The position numbers were made by a program, and so were the translations under genes. From Teredinibacter waterburyi (GTDB lineage: Bacteria; Pseudomonadota; Gammaproteobacteria; Pseudomonadales; Cellvibrionaceae), in contig NZ_MRUH01000007.1 in assembly GCF_001922985.1 (NCBI RefSeq), positions 1 to 64,000 on the forward strand: DNA of 64,000 nt, written 5' to 3'. This document shows, one piece after another, positions 56,084-64,000 of the stretch (position 1 is its first letter; the number at the start of each line of letters is the position of its first letter). Under the pieces are notes generated by a model, which was not told the origin of the DNA, did not search any database, and was given only the letters and a program-made list of their open reading frames with translations.

Positions 56084-56386
56084 ATGGATCTCAGTCCAAG
56101 AGATAAAGATAAATTGTTGATATTTACAGCCGCTCTGCTTGCCGAGCGGCGTAAAGCACGCGGCGTTAAACTTAACTACCCAGAAGCAATTGCTTTGATC
56201 AGCGCCGAAATAATGGAGGGCGCGCGCGACGGTAGAAGTGTGGCGGAGCTTATGAGCCACGGACGCACAATTTTAACCCGCGACGATGTGATGGAAGGGA
56301 TCGCCGAAATGATTCACGACGTGCAGGTCGAAGCAACATTCCCAGACGGAACCAAGTTGGTGACCGTACATGAACCGATTGTATAG
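56084..56386 (+). CDS. ureA: Urease gamma subunit
   Basis: A 100-residue Ure[38 protein letters not shown] and [20 protein letters not shown] are hallmarks of the subunit. It forms the urease core with UreB and UreC, which converts urea to ammonia and CO2 in the cytoplasm. It lies 18 bases after ureD, 11 bases before ureB. Confidence 0.98.
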   Translation: MDLSPRDKDKLLIFTAALLAERRKARGVKLNYPEAIALISAEIMEGARDGRSVAELMSHGRTILTRDDVMEGIAEMIHDVQVEATFPDGTKLVTVHEPIV

Positions 56387-56397
56387 AGGCGAGAGCG

Positions 56398-56703
56398 ATG
56401 ATTCCTGGTGAATACGATATCCAACCCGGCGAGATCGAATTAAATAAGGGCCGCAAAACCTTAACCGTAACCGTTGCCAACACCGGCGACCGCCCTGTTC
56501 AGGTCGGCTCGCATTATCATTTTTACGAAACTAATTTGGCACTGAGTTTTGATCGCGAAGCTGCGCGTGGTTTTCGGTTGAATATTGCCGCGGGTACGGC
56601 GGTGCGATTTGAGCCAGGCCAAGATCGCCAAGTCGAGTTAGTTGAGCTTGCAGGCAAGCGAACCGTCTATGGTTTTCGTGGCGATATTATGGGCGAGCTC
56701 TAA
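56398..56703 (+). CDS. ureB: Urease beta subunit
   Basis: A 101-residue Ure[17 protein letters not shown], then [19 protein letters not shown] and [20 protein letters not shown]. It is a beta-rich structural subunit of the urease trimer. In this group beta and gamma remain separate genes, as usual for Proteobacteria. A 70-base gap precedes ureC. Confidence 0.98.
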   Translation: MIPGEYDIQPGEIELNKGRKTLTVTVANTGDRPVQVGSHYHFYETNLALSFDREAARGFRLNIAAGTAVRFEPGQDRQVELVELAGKRTVYGFRGDIMGEL

Positions 56704-56773
56704 AGTCAGTTGCGCTTGGATACGATTAAACAGTGATTAAAAGATTGCATACAAGATTAAAAAGGAACGGCGA

Positions 56774-58477
56774 ATGAGCACAATAGATCGCAAAGCCTAT
56801 GCCGATATGTTCGGGCCTACTCTAGGCGACCGAGTAAGATTGGGTGATACAGAATTGTGGTTAGAAGTTGAAAAAGACTTCACTATCTATGGCGAAGAAG
56901 TAAAGTTTGGTGGCGGCAAAGTTATTCGTGATGGTATGGGTCAAAGCCAAGCGTCCACCACATTAACCCCAGATACGGTTATTACCAATGCATTAATTCT
57001 CGACCACTGGGGGGTGGTAAAAGCCGACGTAGCGATTAAAGATGGCCGTATTATTGCGCTAGGTAAAGCGGGCAACCCCGATATTCAGCCGGGTGTCACA
57101 ATCGAAATTGGCCCGGGAACAGAAGTTATTGCTGGCGAAGGCCAAATTCTGACAGCGGGCGCAATCGATGCGCACATCCACTTTATTTGTCCGCAGCAAA
57201 TAGAAGAAGCTTTAATGAGCGGCGTTACCACCATGCTTGGCGGCGGCACTGGCCCGGCAACGGGAACCAATGCCACCACCTGTACGCCAGGCCCTTGGCA
57301 TATTCGCAAAATGTTAGAAGCGGGCGAATCCTTCCCAATGAATTTAGGATTTTTAGGTAAGGGTAATGCGAGCTTGCCAATTGCGTTAAATGAACAGCTT
57401 GAAGCTGGCGCACTGGGTTTAAAGCTTCATGAAGATTGGGGCACAACCCCAGCGTCAATCGATAATTGTTTGAGCGTTGCCGAAAATTACGATGTGCAGG
57501 TAGCAATTCATACAGACACGTTAAACGAGTCGGGTTTTGTTGAAGATACTATTGCCGCGTTTAAAGGCCGTACCATTCACACCTATCACACCGAGGGTGC
57601 AGGCGGCGGACACGCGCCGGATATTATTAAAGCCTGTGGGCTCGACAATGTATTACCGTCGTCGACCAATCCAACACGACCCTACACCGTAAACACCGTA
57701 GATGAACACTTGGATATGTTGATGGTATGTCACCACCTCGATCCGAATATTCCCGAAGATGTCGCCTTTGCCGACTCGCGCATTCGTAAAGAAACCATTG
57801 CAGCGGAAGATATTTTGCACGACCTCGGCGCCTTCTCGATGATTTCCTCAGACTCGCAAGCGATGGGTCGCGTCGGTGAAGTGATTTGTCGCACATGGCA
57901 AACCGCACACAAAATGAAAGTTCAGCGTGGCAGTTTGCCGGAAGACAGCAGTCGAAGTGATAACTTCCGAGCCAAGCGTTACATTGCGAAGTACACGATA
58001 AACCCCGCGCTTGCACATGGCATTAGTCACGAGGTGGGCTCTGTCGAGGTCGGAAAACTAGCTGATTTGGTGTTGTGGAAACCCGCATTTTTTGGTGTTA
58101 AGCCAGCTCTCATAATTAAAGGCGGCGCAATTGCTGCCGCGCCAATGGGTGATCCAAATGCGTCAATCCCAACACCGCAACCGGTTCACTACCGCCATAT
58201 GTTCGGTGCCTATGGCAAGGCTTGTACTGGCACGTCGGTAAGTTTTGTGAGTCAAGCCGCTTTAGATGCCGGAATAAAAGGTAGTTACCAGTTAGAGCGT
58301 CGTTTAGTGGCCGTAAAAAATTGTCGCAGCGTACAAAAGCGGGATATGGTCCACAACAATTATCAACCCCAAATGGAAGTGGACCCAGAAACCTATGAAG
58401 TACGGGCCGACGGTCAGTTGTTAACCTGCGAGCCCGCCGAGACATTACCTTTGGCTCAAAGATACTTTTTGTTTTAA
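56774..58477 (+). CDS. ureC: Urease alpha (catalytic) subunit
   Basis: A 567-residue UreC of full length. Nickel ligands are seen in IDAHIHF and in [10 protein letters not shown]; the carbamylated lysine lies in [12 protein letters not shown]; the flap with active-site Cys/His is MVCHHLDPN; and the last ligand region has [13 protein letters not shown]. No key residue appears to be missing, so an active enzyme is expected. The start ATG has AAAGGA upstream. Confidence 0.98.
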   Translation: MSTIDRKAYADMFGPTLGDRVRLGDTELWLEVEKDFTIYGEEVKFGGGKVIRDGMGQSQASTTLTPDTVITNALILDHWGVVKADVAIKDGRIIALGKAGNPDIQPGVTIEIGPGTEVIAGEGQILTAGAIDAHIHFICPQQIEEALMSGVTTMLGGGTGPATGTNATTCTPGPWHIRKMLEAGESFPMNLGFLGKGNASLPIALNEQLEAGALGLKLHEDWGTTPASIDNCLSVAENYDVQVAIHTDTLNESGFVEDTIAAFKGRTIHTYHTEGAGGGHAPDIIKACGLDNVLPSSTNPTRPYTVNTVDEHLDMLMVCHHLDPNIPEDVAFADSRIRKETIAAEDILHDLGAFSMISSDSQAMGRVGEVICRTWQTAHKMKVQRGSLPEDSSRSDNFRAKRYIAKYTINPALAHGISHEVGSVEVGKLADLVLWKPAFFGVKPALIIKGGAIAAAPMGDPNASIPTPQPVHYRHMFGAYGKACTGTSVSFVSQAALDAGIKGSYQLERRLVAVKNCRSVQKRDMVHNNYQPQMEVDPETYEVRADGQLLTCEPAETLPLAQRYFLF

Positions 58478-58517
58478 TCGCTTCAATAAAAAATGGAAGA
58501 TGATTTAAGAGGAATTC

Positions 58518-59015
58518 ATGTTAGAAGCATACGAAATATTAGCGACGACGAGTGATGACTATCAAGAATTGGTAGCCACCTACGACGAGCGGAAAAAAAG
58601 TCGGCACCGTACAACGACGAGTACCGGAGCAGACGTTGGTTGGTTTCTAGAACGTGGCCGCGTATTGGAAGATGGTGAATATTTAAAGTGTAGCGACGGC
58701 ACGGTAATTAAAATTATTGCCGCCATGGAATCCGTGAGTGAAGTCGTTTCCGCAGAACTTTTGCTGCTGACTCGTGCGGCATACCATTTGGGTAATCGCC
58801 ATGTACCCTTGCAAATTGGTGTGCAGATAGGCAAAGAATCGGATGCGGGATTTCTGCGTTATCAACATGATCACGTATTAGATGACATGGTGCGCGGCTT
58901 GGGTTTAACTGTCGCACATGCGGACAAACCTTTTAATCCGGAGAATGGCGCCTATCATGGTTCTAGCCACGGACATTCGCATAGCCACGATGGCGATCAT
59001 AGTCATAGTCACTAG
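58518..59015 (+). CDS. ureE: Urease accessory protein UreE with His-rich tail
   Basis: A 165-residue nickel metallochaperone. The N-terminal domain (~1-70) is followed by a metal-binding domain with YHLGNRHVPLQI and QHDHVLDDMVRGLG. The last ~18 residues are His-rich (SHGHSHSHDGDHSHSH), a nickel store as in Klebsiella UreE. The start has an AGAGGAATTC upstream. A 151-base gap to ureF contains a small tandem repeat. Confidence 0.96.
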   Translation: MLEAYEILATTSDDYQELVATYDERKKSRHRTTTSTGADVGWFLERGRVLEDGEYLKCSDGTVIKIIAAMESVSEVVSAELLLLTRAAYHLGNRHVPLQIGVQIGKESDAGFLRYQHDHVLDDMVRGLGLTVAHADKPFNPENGAYHGSSHGHSHSHDGDHSHSH

Positions 59016-59084
59016 TTGTGGCGGATTGATACCGATACAGGCCTATATACAGTCGTGTTAATACATACGAGCATTAAACTGTAG

Positions 59085-59134
59085 GCCCTATTCAGCAGGC
59101 CTATTCAGTAGTGCCTATTCAATTAGACTTACAC
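59085..59134. repeat. Short imperfect tandem repeat between ureE and ureF
   Basis: Three copies of CCTATTCA with a 6- to 7-base spacer (CAGCAGG / CAGTAGTG / CAATTAG) follow each other in the ureE-ureF gap. The purpose is unclear; this could be slippage or an mRNA element. Confidence 0.5.
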
Positions 59135-59166
59135 CATTAAATTTATACAAGTATTTTATATCAGCT

Positions 59167-59835
59167 ATGCAAAACTACCGTCTACTTCATTTAATGCATC
59201 TCGTTAGTCCGGCGCTACCGGTAGGCGCCTACGCATATTCGCAGGGGCAGGAGTATGCGGTCGATGCCGGTTGGTTGGTTGCCGATGGTGCGCTAGAAGA
59301 CTGGATAGCCGGAATATTGGAAAACAGCTTTGCATATTTAGACTTGCCACTGTTAAAGCGATTCTATTGTGCATGGCAAGCAGGTGATTTAGTCGCGGTA
59401 AACTATTGGAACGATTACCTTCGTGCGAGTCGCGAAACACACGAACTACTTTTAGAGGATGAACAGCTCGGTGTAGCTTTGCAACGTCTGTTGGTGTCAC
59501 TTGAAATAGACGGCGCTGAAAATAAATGTTCTGCCGCGCCTTGTTTTGCTAACTTGTTTGCCTTGGTGGGTTTGCGCCGAGAAATCCCGCTTGAGGATTT
59601 GATGCAGGGCTTCGCATGGAGTTGGCTTGAGAATCAAATTGCGGCAGCGACTAAAGCGGTTCCTTTGGGGCAGACGCACGCGCAAAAATTAATAACGAAG
59701 TTAATGGTATTAATTCCACCCGCCTGCGACTTGGCACTGGAACTTCCAGATGAACAGTTGGGCGTAGGCCTGCCGGGGCTGTCTATGGCATCGGCAAAAC
59801 ACGAGCGGCAATATTCTCGACTATTTCGATCCTAG
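59167..59835 (+). CDS. ureF: Urease accessory protein UreF
   Basis: A 222-residue UreF: the N-terminus [20 protein letters not shown] followed by [11 protein letters not shown] and ending in [20 protein letters not shown] is typical. It forms the UreD-UreF-UreG complex that checks and times nickel delivery. The SD before the ATG is weak. It lies 132 bases before ureG. Confidence 0.95.
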   Translation: MQNYRLLHLMHLVSPALPVGAYAYSQGQEYAVDAGWLVADGALEDWIAGILENSFAYLDLPLLKRFYCAWQAGDLVAVNYWNDYLRASRETHELLLEDEQLGVALQRLLVSLEIDGAENKCSAAPCFANLFALVGLRREIPLEDLMQGFAWSWLENQIAAATKAVPLGQTHAQKLITKLMVLIPPACDLALELPDEQLGVGLPGLSMASAKHERQYSRLFRS

Positions 59836-59967
59836 TCGAATGCGATTGCCAACTATGCTTGGTTGAGATCGATGGTTGGTTGACACCTATGATTGATTGC
59901 AACGGTGAAACGCTGGAGCGGCATAATCGAATTTATAGCAAATTAATTTAAACAGTAAGAGATCCAA

Positions 59968-60603
59968 ATGAGCCAACAGATGAATAACAAAAAACCAACT
60001 CTACGATTAGGTATTGGCGGTCCGGTGGGTTCCGGCAAAACCGCATTAGTAAAAACCTTGTGCGAAGCGATTAAAGATAAATACAACATTGCCGTGATAA
60101 CCAATGATATTTACACTCGCGAAGATGCAGAATTTTTATTGCGTCACAACGTGCTTGAGCAAGAGCGTATTCTCGGCGTTGAAACCGGGGGCTGCCCACA
60201 TACCGCTATTCGCGAAGATGCTTCGATGAATCTAAGTGCCGTTGCCGAGTTAAATGATCGCTTTCCCGATCTCGATGTCATTTTAATTGAGAGCGGTGGC
60301 GATAACTTGGCGGCAACCTTTAGCCCTGAATTATCCGATCTAACCTTGTACGTTATTGATGTCTCGGCCGGCGATAAAATTCCGCGAAAAGGTGGCCCCG
60401 GTATTACAAAATCCGATTTGCTCATTATCAACAAAATCGATTTGGCGCCTATGGTTGGAGCAGATTTGAGCGTAATGGATCGCGATGCAAAAAAAATGCG
60501 CGGCGAAAAACCGTTTGTATTTAGCAATTTAAAAGACGGTACAGGTGTAAGCGAAATTGTTAGCTTTATTGAAAAGCAGGGCATGTTAACGCAGAACACG
60601 TAG
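59968..60603 (+). CDS. ureG: Urease accessory GTPase UreG
   Basis: A 211-residue SIMIBI-class GTPase: P-loop [14 protein letters not shown], Mg-site [11 protein letters not shown], the nickel-binding [15 protein letters not shown] and base motif [13 protein letters not shown]. It hydrolyses GTP to drive nickel transfer to urease. The start ATG has AAGAGA upstream. Confidence 0.97.
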   Translation: MSQQMNNKKPTLRLGIGGPVGSGKTALVKTLCEAIKDKYNIAVITNDIYTREDAEFLLRHNVLEQERILGVETGGCPHTAIREDASMNLSAVAELNDRFPDLDVILIESGGDNLAATFSPELSDLTLYVIDVSAGDKIPRKGGPGITKSDLLIINKIDLAPMVGADLSVMDRDAKKMRGEKPFVFSNLKDGTGVSEIVSFIEKQGMLTQNT

Positions 60604-60687
60604 CGGCGTTTGATTTTGTCGATTTCGTAACGGCGTAGTTTAGTCTTTTATCCCAGCGTAGCTGAGACAAAGCTAGGAGTGGTAACA

Positions 60688-61401
60688 ATGGAACCCATGG
60701 GTTTAAGTGTATTTTTGTTGATGGGATTGGGGTTGGGCATGGTGCATGCTTTCGATCCCGACCATATTGCTGCGGTTGGCGGTTTGACCGCGGGCAATGG
60801 GCGCGTTGATACCCCGGGTAATATTGATACGGGTATCGCTAGTAAAGGTCATCAGGTTTATTTGTTGCGCAGTACACCAATCGGCAGCGGCGATTGGCTG
60901 CGAGGCTTTCAATGGTCACTCGGTCACGCCACCGCACTGCTGGTTATTTCGCTGGCGGTATTTGTTGCTGGCACCGCGATTCCCCAGCAACTGAGTATTG
61001 TCGCTGAGCATAGCGTTGCTTATATGCTGATATTTATTGGGCTTACGGCTTTGCTGCGCCTGTCTAATATTGGCAAACAAAAAAAAGAAACCTTTACTGA
61101 TAAGCGAACAAACAAACAAGGTTTTTCCGCGCCGCTAGTGGGGCTTATTCATGGTACCGCGGGATCTGCACCGCTATTAGCGCTCATTCCTATTTCTCAG
61201 CTTGCCCAGCCACAAGTCGGTTTGGTGTACGTGCTATTTTTTAGTGCGGGTGTAATGTTATCTATGAGTGCGATGGGTGGCGCTCTGGCATGGAGTTTGA
61301 GAAGCTTGCATCGTTTTGATGCTATCTATTGGCGTGCACTACAGGTATTGATGGCGGGATTCTCGTTATTCTTGGGTGTATATCTCGCATTTCAGGTATA
61401 A
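60688..61401 (+). CDS. Nickel permease of the UreH/NicO family
   Basis: A 237-residue protein with about six hydrophobic segments and the metal-site motif HAFDPDHIAAVGG (an HX4DH signature of NiCoT/UreH transporters) in the first. A later WSLGHATALLVISLA contains a further conserved His. It likely brings nickel (or cobalt) in for urease. I start at the ATG at 60688 with AGGAG 8 bases upstream; the GTG at 60679 lies on that SD. It is the last gene before a probable terminator. Confidence 0.82.
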   Translation: MEPMGLSVFLLMGLGLGMVHAFDPDHIAAVGGLTAGNGRVDTPGNIDTGIASKGHQVYLLRSTPIGSGDWLRGFQWSLGHATALLVISLAVFVAGTAIPQQLSIVAEHSVAYMLIFIGLTALLRLSNIGKQKKETFTDKRTNKQGFSAPLVGLIHGTAGSAPLLALIPISQLAQPQVGLVYVLFFSAGVMLSMSAMGGALAWSLRSLHRFDAIYWRALQVLMAGFSLFLGVYLAFQV

Positions 61402-61423
61402 ATTCAGATTCGTTTATTGGTTG

Positions 61424-61440
61424 TGCACCATTTTGGCCTA
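61424..61440 (+). promoter_or_regulatory. Possible NtrC-binding site upstream of urtA
   Basis: TGCACCATTTTGGCCTA fits the left half and centre of the NtrC consensus (TGCACY..TGGTGCA) but the right half is poor. It lies about 160-180 bases upstream of the candidate -24/-12 promoter, a plausible enhancer distance. Confidence 0.3.
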
Positions 61441-61473
61441 AGTCTCCGTCACCCGCAAAAAACAAGCCCCTTT

Positions 61474-61496
61474 GTAGGGCGCTCGTCCCTACTTTT
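61474..61496 (+). terminator. Probable terminator of the urease/nickel operon
   Basis: GTAGGG-cgctcgt-CCCTAC followed by TTTT forms a 6-bp stem with a 7-base loop. It lies 70 bases after the nickel permease stop and before the urtA promoter. Confidence 0.55.
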
Positions 61497-61599
61497 AAAT
61501 CCTACCATTTCAAAATGCATCCCATTTAACGAAGCATTCAACCCGCTTAGTTATTGATTTATTTGAACATTTAATCGATTCAATTAGTTTTTTTTCGAG

Positions 61600-61616
61600 T
61601 TGGCACTAAACATGCG
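61600..61616 (+). promoter_or_regulatory. Sigma-54 promoter of urtA
   Basis: TTGGCACTAAACATGCG has GG (61602-61603) and GC (61614-61615) 10 bases apart and an intact TGGCAC -24 box; the -12 box reads ATGC. It lies 86 bases before the urtA ATG. Urea transporter operons are known to be induced on nitrogen limitation. Confidence 0.7.
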
Positions 61617-61701
61617 TTATCAGTGTGCGTTTCATTTAGGGGCCTCTCTTGGGGGGTCGAACACAAAAAATATAATTGTTTAGCTCAAAGGAGACTAAAG
61701 C

Positions 61702-62997
61702 ATGCACAACATCATTAAAAAAACAGGTTTAACGCTGGGTGCGGCCATTCTGAGTTTTGGCGCTTACACAGCGCAGGCGGCAGATACGATTAAAGTCGGT
61801 GTGCTTCACTCGTTGTCTGGCACCATGGCTATTAGTGAAACCACTTTAAAAGACACAGTGTTGATGATGATTGAAGATCAAAACGCGAAAGGCGGTTTGC
61901 TCGGTAAAAAATTAGAAGCTGTAGTTGTTGACCCAGCATCAAATTGGCCGTTGTTCGCGGAAAAAACGCGCGAGCTACTCGCTAAAGATAAAGTTGATGT
62001 CATTTTTGGTTGTTGGACGTCGGTTTCTCGTAAATCAGTTTTGCCGGTAATTGAAGAATTGAATGGTCTGTTGTTCTATCCCGTTCAATACGAAGGCGAA
62101 GAATCCTCCAAGAACGTTTTTTACACCGGGGCAGCGCCAAATCAACAGGCGATTCCAGCAGTAGATTACTTGATGAGCGAAGAAGGCGGCTCGGTTAAGC
62201 GTTGGGTGCTGGAAGGCACCGACTATGTTTATCCGCGTACCACTAACAAAATTCTTGAGCAATACTTGATGAGCAAGGGCGTAGCCAAAGCCGATATTTC
62301 TATCAGCTACACGCCGTTCGGTCACGATAAGTGGTCCACTCGTGTTGCAGAAATCAAAAAGTTTGGTTCAGCGGGCAAGAAGACAGCGGTAGTTTCTACA
62401 ATTAATGGCGATGCAAACGTTCCTTTCTACAAAGAGTTGGGCAACCAAGGTATTTCTGCAGAAGATATTCCAGTAGTCGCTTTCTCTGTTGGTGAAGAAG
62501 AATTGTCTGGCTTTGATACCAAGCCTTTGGTTGGTCACTTGGCTGCTTGGAACTACTTTATGAGCGCCGAATCTGACGCTAACGATGCGTTCATTAAGAA
62601 ATGGCAGAAGTTTATTAAAGACAAGAAGCGTGTAACCAACGATCCAATGGAAGCAACTTATATTGGCTTTAAAATGTGGGCGCAAGCTGTAGAAAAAGCG
62701 GGTACTACCGCCGTTGATGCTGTTCGCCCTGCAATGTACGGCATTACTGAGCCTAACTTGACTGGCGGCATTGCGGTAATGAATACCAATCACCACCTAA
62801 CCAAGCCAGTATTAATTGGTGAGATTCAAGAAGACGGCCAGTTTGAAACTGTATGGGCTACAGCTGGTGGTGTAATTGGTGATGCTTGGACTGACTTCCT
62901 TCCTGAATCTGCCAACCTTGTTGCTGACTGGACTGCTCCTATTAAGTGCGGAAATTTCAACATCAAAACCGGTAAGTGCTCTGGTCAAAACTACTAG
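61702..62997 (+). CDS. urtA: Urea ABC transporter, substrate-binding protein UrtA
   Basis: A 431-residue periplasmic binding protein with a Sec signal (cleavage near YTAQAADTIKV) and the family body VGVLHSLSGTMAISETTLKD, VDVIFGCWTSVSRKSVLPV, FYPVQYEGEESS and FNIKTGKCSGQ at the C-terminus. It captures urea for the UrtBCDE permease/ATPases, which feed the urease encoded next door. The ATG has AAAGGAG upstream. A hairpin follows. Confidence 0.97.
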   Translation: MHNIIKKTGLTLGAAILSFGAYTAQAADTIKVGVLHSLSGTMAISETTLKDTVLMMIEDQNAKGGLLGKKLEAVVVDPASNWPLFAEKTRELLAKDKVDVIFGCWTSVSRKSVLPVIEELNGLLFYPVQYEGEESSKNVFYTGAAPNQQAIPAVDYLMSEEGGSVKRWVLEGTDYVYPRTTNKILEQYLMSKGVAKADISISYTPFGHDKWSTRVAEIKKFGSAGKKTAVVSTINGDANVPFYKELGNQGISAEDIPVVAFSVGEEELSGFDTKPLVGHLAAWNYFMSAESDANDAFIKKWQKFIKDKKRVTNDPMEATYIGFKMWAQAVEKAGTTAVDAVRPAMYGITEPNLTGGIAVMNTNHHLTKPVLIGEIQEDGQFETVWATAGGVIGDAWTDFLPESANLVADWTAPIKCGNFNIKTGKCSGQNY

Positions 62998-63070
62998 TGA
63001 TGTATCGGCCATTCAGTTAGCTGGTACTAGCGATTTTAAATAACGTTTTACCTCACGTTAATTTAAAGCC

Positions 63071-63109
63071 AAGGCCTGGTGGTTCTATCCGAATTGCCAG
63101 GCCTTACTT
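63071..63109 (+). terminator. Hairpin after urtA (attenuator/terminator)
   Basis: AAGGCCTGG / CCAGGCCTT is a perfect 9-bp stem with a 17-nt loop followed by ACTTTT. In a urtA-urtB operon such a structure can lower expression of downstream genes relative to the binding protein. Confidence 0.65.
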
Positions 63110-63220
63110 TTACCCCAAAATTTAAATAAAAATGAGCGTGAGCGATGAATACGCTCATCGACGCAGCCTAATCCACTTGGATTAGTACAGTTCTTAACTC
63201 TCGTTAGAGACTGGACGATT

Positions 63221-64000
63221 ATGAATATACTAATAAGAGCAATATGCCTAGTTGGAGTTATCTCCTTATCCGCGCTGGTGCAAGCGCAGGAGATAAAGAG
63301 CGAAGATCCTCAAGCGTCGGAAGCAACCTTAACCGAACAAAGGCAAGCAACCGAAGCTGAATTTAAATCATTGTTGGAAGATTTGAACGGTAAATCTTTT
63401 AGCGCAAAAAGTAAGGCTATTACAGCGTTGTCATTATTGAGTGACGACCGTACTTTGCCTATTCTGAAAAAAATGCAGGACGGTGAGCTTTTCTATCGAA
63501 AGAGTGATGGCGTCATTGTGTTTGTTGCTGAAGTCGAAGAGGGGCTGGAGCTAACGGATGTGATTAGTGGCGAAAGCCTAGGCGTAGTTGGCAGCCGCGA
63601 TGCCCGTAAAATCAGAATCAATAACGGCGTTCGACAACAGCTTCGTTCTGCTGTTGCGTTACTAGAGCTGGCGAGCCCAGATCGAAAATTACGTTTAGAA
63701 TCTGCCCGCAATATGATTAAGTCGCCCGATGATTCCTTGCGCGAGGTATTGGCTCTGGCATCAAAAAAAGAAAAGTCGGACGAAGTTAAACACCTCCTCG
63801 ATGTGGCAATTGCGCGCATCGATATCCAATCAGACGACCAAGAAGTTCGCGCTGATGCGGTTGAGGTTCTAGGTACAGCAGTCGAACCCGAAGCTGTAGC
63901 AGTATTAAACAGCCTTGCAAAAAAAGGTGAGGACGGAAAATACCTAGAGTCCAATGTCGAAATTGCCAAGCTAGCGGAGTTAAAGCTGAAGAGCATTAAT
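63221..64000 (+). CDS. urtB: Urea ABC transporter permease UrtB, N-terminal part
   Basis: An open frame of 260 codons running off the window. It starts at the ATG at 63221 with a signal peptide (LSALVQAQE). A long helical, charged region of HEAT-like character follows (ALSLLSDDRTLPILKKMQDG, ALLELASPDRKLRLESARNM). In Proteobacteria UrtB has just such an extracytoplasmic N-terminal extension before the LivH-type permease domain; the latter lies outside this window. The position after urtA supports this strongly. Confidence 0.78.
   Translation, partial: MNILIRAICLVGVISLSALVQAQEIKSEDPQASEATLTEQRQATEAEFKSLLEDLNGKSFSAKSKAITALSLLSDDRTLPILKKMQDGELFYRKSDGVIVFVAEVEEGLELTDVISGESLGVVGSRDARKIRINNGVRQQLRSAVALLELASPDRKLRLESARNMIKSPDDSLREVLALASKKEKSDEVKHLLDVAIARIDIQSDDQEVRADAVEVLGTAVEPEAVAVLNSLAKKGEDGKYLESNVEIAKLAELKLKSIN

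Overview
The window looks like a chromosomal segment of a marine-type gammaproteobacterium, probably of the Cellvibrio/Saccharophagus/Teredinibacter kind. The reasons are long poly-serine or Pro/Thr linkers behind lipoprotein signal peptides, gammaproteobacterial housekeeping genes (rep, ubiK, comM, cytochrome c5), and a ureDABCEFG plus urt nitrogen block. The genus is an inference. No insertion sequence, integrase, prophage or CRISPR array was seen.

Positions 1 to about 40,200 form one very large surface-glycan locus. It opens with the 3' end of an NRPS-like gene (A-PCP-TE) and a convergent FkbM methyltransferase. A tightly coupled + strand operon (2325-9814) follows. It encodes a GT-C type membrane transferase, an LPG-synthase-TM/UPF0104 membrane protein, a HAD-UbiA fusion, a DprE1-like FAD oxidase, a DprE2-like SDR and a Wzy/ligase-like protein. 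This matches the polyprenyl-phosphoryl-D-arabinose pathway best known from mycobacteria. Next are two paralogous G8-domain (CEMIP-like) lipoproteins flanking a small membrane protein. A - strand operon at 17061-24311 holds an NRPS (degenerate C, A, PCP, TE), an unknown 421-residue protein, a GMC oxidoreductase and a Tat-type small partner. Two GT4 genes on the + strand then converge on a ten-gene - strand operon (26937-38123). That operon carries four glycosyltransferases, a WecG-STAS fusion, two sulfotransferases and CysD, CysNC and CysQ, so it can make PAPS, use it and remove PAP. A divergent SLC13 permease (possible sulfate importer) and an acyltransferase-3 complete the set. Together the genes suggest a sulfated, probably D-arabinose-containing, acylated surface glycan, possibly with an amino-acid or peptide decoration.

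Positions 41,400 to 54,900 are mostly core genome: tRNA-Arg(TCG), cytochrome c5, a Wzx-like flippase, Rep helicase, a 1386-residue envelope protein of unknown function, a poly-serine lipoprotein, ComM/YifB and UbiK.

Positions 54,900 to 64,000 are the urea module: ureD-ureA-ureB-ureC-ureE-ureF-ureG, a UreH/NicO-type nickel permease, then urtA and the 5' part of urtB, which runs off the window. Sequences with exact -24/-12 spacing lie upstream of both ureD and urtA, and a partial NtrC-like site lies upstream of urtA. This suggests sigma-54/NtrC nitrogen control.
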